Positions 57,890 through 64,000 of a DNA stretch of 64,000 bases are shown here, piece after piece. How positions within the stretch are numbered: position 1 is the first letter of the stretch; the number at the start of each line of letters is the position of its first letter. A program made the position numbers and the translations under genes. Origin of the DNA: Chrysaora quinquecirrha (Eukaryota > Cnidaria > Scyphozoa > Semaeostomeae > Pelagiidae); NCBI GenBank assembly GCA_014526335.1, contig JACTAT010000037.1, forward strand, positions 14,234,105 to 14,298,104. The letters run 5' to 3'. The notes under the pieces were generated by a model. The model saw only the letters and a program-made list of their open reading frames with translations. It was not told where the DNA came from and searched no databases.

Positions 57890-60800
57890 TTAAGAAACTA
57901 AAGCTACATGCCACATAACGAAACATACACTACAAAACTCAGCAGAAAAAGCTGTTTTTAACAGTACCAAAGGCTTACTGGAACCGTTTTCCGATACGAA
58001 GGGTAATTAAGTTTATTTACAGTAACAGTTTGTTGTTTCTGACTGAAATATTTCAAAGCTTTCGAATCAATTTCAACAAGATAAAAATGTGGCCAAAAGT
58101 TCTTATTTTTGAGAAACTAAACCTTCGTGCCACATAACGAAACATACACTACAAAACTCAGCAGAAAAAGCTCTTTTTAACAGTACCAAAGGCTTACTGG
58201 AACCGTTTTCCGATACGAAGGGTAATTAAGTATATTTATCGCATTCTTTTGACAGAATATCTCTGAGCCTTCGAATTAATTTCAACCAAATAATAATGTG
58301 GCCAAAAATTCTTATATTTTAAGAAACTAAACCTTCGTGCCACATAACGAAACATACACTACAAAACTCAGCAGAAAAAGCTCTTTTTAACAGTACCAAA
58401 GGCTTACTGGAACCGTTTTCCGATACGAAGGGTAATTAAGTTTATTTATCGTAACAGTTTGTTGTTTCTGACTGAACGAAATATTTCTAAGCTTTCGAAT
58501 CAATTTCAACAAGATAATAATGTGGCCAAAAGTTCTTATTTTTGAGAAACTAAACCTTCGTGCCACATAACGAAACGTACATTACAAAACTCAGCAGAAA
58601 AAGCTCTTTTCAACAGTACCAAAGGCTTACTGGAACCGTTTTCCGATACGAAGGGTAATTAAGTATATTTATCGCATTCTTTTGACAGAATATCTCTGAG
58701 CCTTCGAATTAATTTCAACCAAATAATAATGTGGCCAAAAATTCTTATATTTTAAGAAACTAAACCTTCGTGCCACATAACGAAACATACACTACAAAAC
58801 TCAGCAGAAAAAGCTCTTTTTAACAGTACCAAAGGCTTACTGGAACCGTTTTCCGATACGAAGGGTAATTAAGTTTATTTATCGTAACAGTTTGTTGTTT
58901 CTGACTGAACGAAATATTTCTAAGCTTTCGAATCAATTTCAACAAGATAATAATGTGGCCAAAAGTTCTTATTTTTGAGAAACTAAACCTTCGTGCCACA
59001 TAACGAAACATACACTACAAAACTCAGCAGAAAAAGCTCTTTTTAACAGTACCAAAGGCTTACTGGAACCGTTTTCCGATACGAAGGGTAATTAAGTTTA
59101 TTTACCGTAACAGTTTGTTGTTTCTGACTGAACGAAATATTTCTAAGCTTTCGAATCAATTTCAACAAGATAATAATGTGGCCAAAAGTTCTTATTTTGA
59201 GAAACTAAACCTTCGTGCCACATAACGAAACATACACTACAAAACTCAGCAGAAAAAGCTCTTTTTAACAGTACCAAAGGCTTACTGGAACCGTTTTCCG
59301 ATACGAAGGGTAATTAAGTTTATTTACCGTAACAGTTTGTTGTTTCTGACTGAACGAAATATTTCTAAGCTTTCGAATCAATTTCAACAAGATAATAATG
59401 TGGCCAAAAGTTCTTATTTTTGAGAAACTAAACCTTCGTGCCACATAACGAAACATACACTACAAAACTCAGCAGAAAAAGCTCTTTTTAACAGTACCAA
59501 AGGCTTACTGGAACCGTTTTCCGATACGAAGGGTAATTAAGTTTATTTACCGTAACAGTTTGTTGTTTCTGACTGAACGAAATACACTTAGGGTACAAAA
59601 GTATTGCAACGCTTGACCTAAAATGGCGGCCAACAGTAGCCGTAGGCCCAACAACACAAAATTTACATAACAAAGCCATGGCGGCTCAGGGGCATCGTCG
59701 AACCTGATTTAGGCGGGAAAATGTTCAAAATTTCATTGACTTTCATTTAGAATAAAAAGTAAACGATTTATTTGATGCTTCTTGTGGAAAATAATGAAAA
59801 ACTATGAAGTAGTGCCTTCCAGATTTCGAGCGAAATATTTCCAGAGTTGTCTTGATAAAGAGCAATAAAAATAACTACTTTTTTGACCGTTGACTAAAAA
59901 ATTTTTCGTTTTTCAAATCAAAATAGTTGAAACGTTTGTTCCATGTTATAATTTTTACTGAGAAAAGTAGTTTCCACAAAAAAACAGACATTATTTGTGG
60001 ACAACAATTTCAGGTGAGTGACTTTTGTTTAGGCCCAACAGAGGTTACTTTTTGTAAATTTGCAAATTCTTCTCTATAAACCCAAGAATTTGCTTCAAAA
60101 TTAATTTGCAATATTTTAGGATAACCAGTGTTTTGAAATATGTGAATGAAATTGTCCATAAAAATTTCTGATGACTCCCTCAAGTGCAAAATTTATTTTC
60201 GCATCAAAACAACAACTTCAAAAGTTACTCACCTAAAATCTTTATCAATACTTCAACCCCCGAAATTCTTCTCTAAGTGCACACTTGCAGCGAAAATTTA
60301 AATCGTAATTACAAGTTTGAACTATTTTGTCTCAAAAAACCACGAAACTCTGTAGCAAAAGTCACGATAAGTGGTTCATACATCGCTGTTTTTCAAGACA
60401 GCCCTTGAAATGTTTTCCAGAAAATTTGGAAGGCAATGCTTCAAGGTTTTTGACCATTTTTCATCCCAAATGCGAAATAAATCGTTTACTTTTTATTCTA
60501 AATGAAAGTCAATGAAATTTTGAACATTTTCCCGCCTAAATCAAGTTCGACGATGCCCCTGAGCCGCCATGGCCTTGTTATGTAAATTTTGTGTTGTTGG
60601 GCCTACGGCTACTGTTGGCCGCCATTTTAGGTCAAGCGTTGCAATACTTTTGTACCCTAAGTGTATTTCTAAGCTTTCGAATCAATTTCAACAAGATAAT
60701 AATGTGGCCAAAAGTTCTTATTTTTGAGAAACTAAACCTTCGTGCCACATAACGAAACATACACTACAAAACTCAGCAGAAAAAGCTCTTTTTAACAGTA

Positions 60801-62650
60801 CCAAAGGCTTACTGGAACCGTTTTCCGATACGAAGGGTAATTAAGTATATTTATCGCATTTTTTTGACAGAATATCTCTGAGCCTTCGAATTAATTTCAA
60901 CCAAATAATAATGTGGCCAAAAATTCTTATATTTTAAGAAACTAAACCTTCGTGCCACATAACAAAACATACACTACAAAACTCAGCAGAAAAAGCTCTT
61001 TTTAACAGTACCAAAGGCTTACTGGAACCGTTTTCCGATACGAAGGGTAATTAAGTTTATTTATCGTAACAGTTTGTTGTTTCTGACTGAACGAAATATT
61101 TCTAAGCTTTCGAATCAATTTCAACAAGATAATAATGTGGCCAAAAGTTCTTATTTTTGAGAAACTAAACCTTCGTGCCACATAACGAAACATACACTAC
61201 AAAACTCAGCAGAAAAAGCTCTTTTTAACAGTACCAAAGGCTTACTGGAACCGTTTTCCGATACGAAGGGTAATTAAGTTTATTTATCGTAACAGTTTGT
61301 TGTTTCTGACTGAACGAAATATTTCTAAGCTTTCGAATCAATTTCAACAAGATAATAATGTGGCCAAAAGTTCTTATTTTTGAGAAACTAAACCTTCGTG
61401 CCACATAACGAAACATACACTACAAAACTCAGCAGAAAAAGCTCTTTTTAAAAGTACCAAAGGCTTACTGGAACCGTTTTCCGATACGAAGGGTAATTAA
61501 GTTTATTTACCGTAACAGTTTGTTGTTTCTGACTGAACGAAATATTTCTAAGCTTTCGAATCAATTTCAACAAGATAATAATGTGGCCAAAAGTTCTTAT
61601 TTTTGAGAAACTAAACCTTCGTGCCACATAACGAAACATACACTACAAAACTCAGCAGAAAAAGCTCTTTTTAACAGTACCAAAGGCTTACTGGAACCGT
61701 TTTCCGATACGAAGGGTAATTAAGTTTATTCACCGTAACAGTTTGTTGTTTCTGACTGAAATATTTCTAAGCTTTCGAATCAATTTCAACAAGATAATAA
61801 TGTGGCCAAAAGTTCTTATTTTTTGAGAAACTTAACCTTCGTGCCACATAACGAAACATACACTACAAAACTCAGCAGAAAAAGCTCTTTTTAACAGCAC
61901 CAAAGGCTCACTGGAACCGTTTTCCGATACGAAGGGTAATTAAGTTTATTTACCGTAACAGCTTGTTGTTTCTGACTGAACGAAATATTTCTAAGCTTTC
62001 GAATCAATTTCAACGAGATAATAATGTGGCCAAAAGTTCTTATTTTTGAGAAGCTAAACCTTCGTGCCACATAACGAAACATACACTACAAAACTCAGCA
62101 GAAAGAGCTCTTTTTAGCAGTACCAAAGGCTTACTGGAACCGTTTTCCGATACGAAGGGTGATTAAGTTTATTTTCCGTAGCAGTTTGTTGTTTCTGACT
62201 GAACGAAATATTTCTAAGCTTTCGAATCAATTTCAACAAGATAATAATGTGGCCAAAAGTTCTTATTTTTGAGAAGCTAAACCTTCGTGCCACATAACGA
62301 AACATACACTACAAAACTCAGCAGAAAAAGCTCTTTTTAGCAGTACCAAAGGCTTACTGGAACCGTTTTCCGATACGAAGGGTGATTAAGTTTATTTTCC
62401 GTAACAGTTTGTTGTTTCTGACTGAACGAAATATTTCTAAGCTTTCGAATCAATTTCAACAAGATAATAATGTGGCCAAAAGTTCTTATTTTTGAGAAAC
62501 TAAACCTTCGTGCCACATAACGAAACATACACTACAAAACTCAGCAGAAAAAGCTCTTTTTAACAGTACCAAAGGCTTACTGGAACCGTTTTCCGATACG
62601 AAGGGTAATTAAGTTTATTTTCCGTAACAGTTTGTTGTTTCTGACTGAAC
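57890..62650. repeat. ~223-bp satellite array, 17 copies
   Basis: Counting the phrase TGGAACCGTTTTCCGATACG gives 17 copies. Type A units are 223 bp (with GTAACAGTTTGTTGTTTCTG). Type B units are about 209 bp (with CGCATTCTTTTGACAGAATA). The order is A B A B A A A A, then a MITE, then B followed by A units. Repeated 63-codon minus-strand frames are by-products and lack coding features. Confidence 0.95.
59585..60663. mobile_element. 1,079-bp TA-flanked MITE inside the satellite
   Basis: Ends CACTTAGGGTACAAAAGTAT and its reverse complement extend as inverted repeats for about 190 bp with very few mismatches, then more loosely inward. TA is present at 59583-59584 and 60664-60665. Neighbouring intact satellite units read GAAATATTTCTAAGC where this unit has GAAA-TA-[element]-TA-TTTCTAAGC. 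This gives the empty site directly. No transposase ORF. Confidence 0.95.
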
Positions 62651-63022
62651 GAAGTATTTCTGAGCCTTAATACCTGCTCTGTAATAATAGCTCTCAAAAA
62701 CTTTGGATACAATAATTAAAAAAATTGCAGTTAACTGTCATCAGGGACGTAGCCAGAGAGGGGCCTAAGCTACAGGCATCAATTTTTCGAAAATCATTTT
62801 TCATTTTGTTTGCGTAAGTTTTAAATTTGATGAAAAATGACGCTGAGACCTAGAAGTATATGTTTTCCATTTTTGTTCATCGTTCCTCACTATTGCACCA
62901 TATAAATGTCTCAACATGCCTTAAAAGAAATTTTTGTTTTGAAAGTATTTGCGTACCCTTCCTCGATGGAAATCGTTGACTACGGCCCTGGTGGTCATTT
63001 GAATTCAAATCGTAAGAACGTT

Positions 63023-63880
63023 TTACAATTCGTAAGAATCGACAAATATGAGGTTACTTCCTCTGATAGTACTGTTATAATACTTGTGACTAAAAACTTC
63101 CAAATACTGGCACATTTCAGTCAAATGCTCCCCTTTACAGGCAGAGATGGCAGCTCCTTTCATAAAATGGTAGTGACTGTCAAGCAGCCACACTATTCCA
63201 CCCAAAGCTATAATGGCGACTGATTTATCTGGAGGAAAAATTAATATGCAAGCAAACATCTTCTTGTGCTCCAGGAGATCATAAAGATAAGTTGCAAGGC
63301 TATCGACATCAGAGACTCCAATGACTCCATGTGTCATGGCTAATTGCATTTCAGAATGCATGATGACTTCCTCCACTGTGAGATTAACTTGCTGAACCCA
63401 TCTACTTATAACATTATACAGCTGATTACCTGTTTTCATTATATCTTCGTATTCTTTGACCAGTTCGATGCTGTTTTGGTCATTTAAAGCTTCTGGAAAT
63501 GTTATCTTACCCCGCAGCGCAGCTGAACATGTGAGGCAGGAGATAACGGTGCAAGAATTGATCACTTTGCCAACACCAAGTATACCACATTGACTAAGAT
63601 GAAACGGCAGGATCATTTCAGTTAGATATCCTAGGATTTTGAATTCTGGACGTGTTTCTTGGTATGCCAACAGTGCTTGTCTCTTTTTCTCGCTTTTGTG
63701 CCATCCGCATTCGCAGGGGATCTTACTTCCAGATGGAAGACAAACATTTTCCGGACAGAATTGGCATTTTGAAAGTTTGCCCTTTGTGTGACCACGTTTT
63801 TGGTGGAGACAAACTTTACAGTGTGGAGGTTTTTTGCTTTCTTCCAAGTTACAGGGTAAATTGTAGACACTTGCTTCTCC
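63023..63880 (-). CDS. Zinc-cluster / cysteine-protease-like protein exon (copy B)
   Basis: An open exon follows a TTTCCACAG acceptor ending at 63881: GEASVYNLPCNLEES, then a Cys/His cluster (HCKVCLHQKRGH, CQFCPENVC, CECGWH). A second half follows with INSCTVISCL (candidate nucleophile Cys) and, about 150 residues on, IVWLLDSHYHF (candidate Asp/His). The C...DSH spacing recalls papain-fold proteases and deubiquitinases, but this is inference only. Related sequences I recall in cnidarians are uncharacterised. The upstream exon, by comparison with copy A, would be RING-like and lies beyond the window. Confidence 0.55.
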   Translation of the reverse strand, partial: GEASVYNLPCNLEESKKPPHCKVCLHQKRGHTKGKLSKCQFCPENVCLPSGSKIPCECGWHKSEKKRQALLAYQETRPEFKILGYLTEMILPFHLSQCGILGVGKVINSCTVISCLTCSAALRGKITFPEALNDQNSIELVKEYEDIMKTGNQLYNVISRWVQQVNLTVEEVIMHSEMQLAMTHGVIGVSDVDSLATYLYDLLEHKKMFACILIFPPDKSVAIIALGGIVWLLDSHYHFMKGAAISACKGEHLTEMCQYLEVFSHKYYNSTIRGSNLIFVDSYEL

Positions 63881-64000
63881 CTGTGGAAAGAGCAAAATGG
63901 GATAATTGGAATGGAATAATAATAAAGAACATCTAGTGAGTAGTTTCATTTACACTTAAATTTCAAATTGTTTTATAGGTAAGCATGGGACTAGAAAAAG

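Larger units (their letters stand above)
57630..64000. repeat. Large repeat family, copy B (runs off the window)
   Basis: Matches 32975-34740 at both sides of the satellite array (57630-57960 and 62650-63990). It is longer than copy A because of the internal 17-copy array and the MITE within it. Confidence 0.85.

Noticed and set aside
57890..62650. Repeated 63-codon minus-strand ORFs as a gene family
   Set aside because: They recur only because the 223-bp unit is tandemly repeated. There is no start context, splice site or domain, and small indels break them.

Overview
This window is intron-containing, AT-rich metazoan DNA, most likely cnidarian (anthozoan-like). That placement is an inference. 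It rests on the mix of families I recognise: MULE-SWIM-Ulp1, RecQ-like, DUF6589-like, THAP-transposase, HECT-like and P2X7-C-terminus-like proteins beside RTE, Penelope and hAT remnants. There are two 500-N assembly gaps (22051-22550 and 46869-47368). Only two genes look like ordinary host genes. One is the 5' part of an RRP9/U3-55K WD40 gene (16219-20876, + strand, seven exons read). The other is a small secreted protein with two thyroglobulin type-1 domains (47981-56930, + strand, four exons, 165 aa, phases agree). Nearly everything else is mobile or repetitive.

The most interesting object is 2040-16150. It is a 14.1-kb element bounded by 50-bp terminal inverted repeats (5 mismatches) and a flanking direct repeat ATCAGTCACG(T)TCAC. 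It holds an intact-looking eight-exon minus-strand gene of 1165 codons (MULE DDE transposase + SWIM zinc finger + Ulp1-type cysteine protease), a RecQ-type helicase gene on the same strand whose DExH exon I cannot find, and a convergent plus-strand gene resembling DUF6589 proteins. It sits 68 bp upstream of the RRP9 start codon, so it appears to have split the RRP9 promoter or 5' UTR from the gene. A non-autonomous hAT with an 8-bp target duplication lies inside one transposase intron.

Layout: 1-716 ATG/ATC microsatellites; 915-1303 TA-flanked MITE; 1415-1845 foldback repeat; 2040-16150 composite MULE; 16219-20876 RRP9 with nested SINEs and a foldback element in its introns; 21291-21670 foldback element, then a gap; 23415-25448 decayed hAT transposase; 26454-27507 P2X7-C-terminus-like gene, probably defective; 28360-29710 THAP-type transposase and HECT-like remnants (minus strand); 30040-31391 a 1.35-kb inverted duplication; 31430-32750 decayed transposase-like coding sequence; 32975-35250 copy A of a repeat carrying a RING / cysteine-protease-like gene; 35357-36040 and 38600-39420 Penelope-like fragments; 36363-38360 RTE-like LINE; 39645-40680 THAP-type transposase remnant; 40902-41141 an 18-bp palindromic minisatellite; 42520-43800 HECT-like remnant; 43945-44530 Penelope 3' end with GIY-YIG; 44846-45000 a 31-bp minisatellite; 47370-47875 inverted repeat pair next to the thyroglobulin-domain gene; 49145-51480 a 50-bp tandem array in its first intron; 54314-55619 a non-autonomous hAT in its second intron; 57630-64000 copy B of the 33-kb repeat, in which one internal unit has expanded to a 17-copy array of about 223 bp, itself interrupted by a 1,079-bp TA-flanked MITE.

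Family names are from memory of sequence patterns without database searches. Splice sites were chosen by eye from GT/AG consensus and phase agreement.
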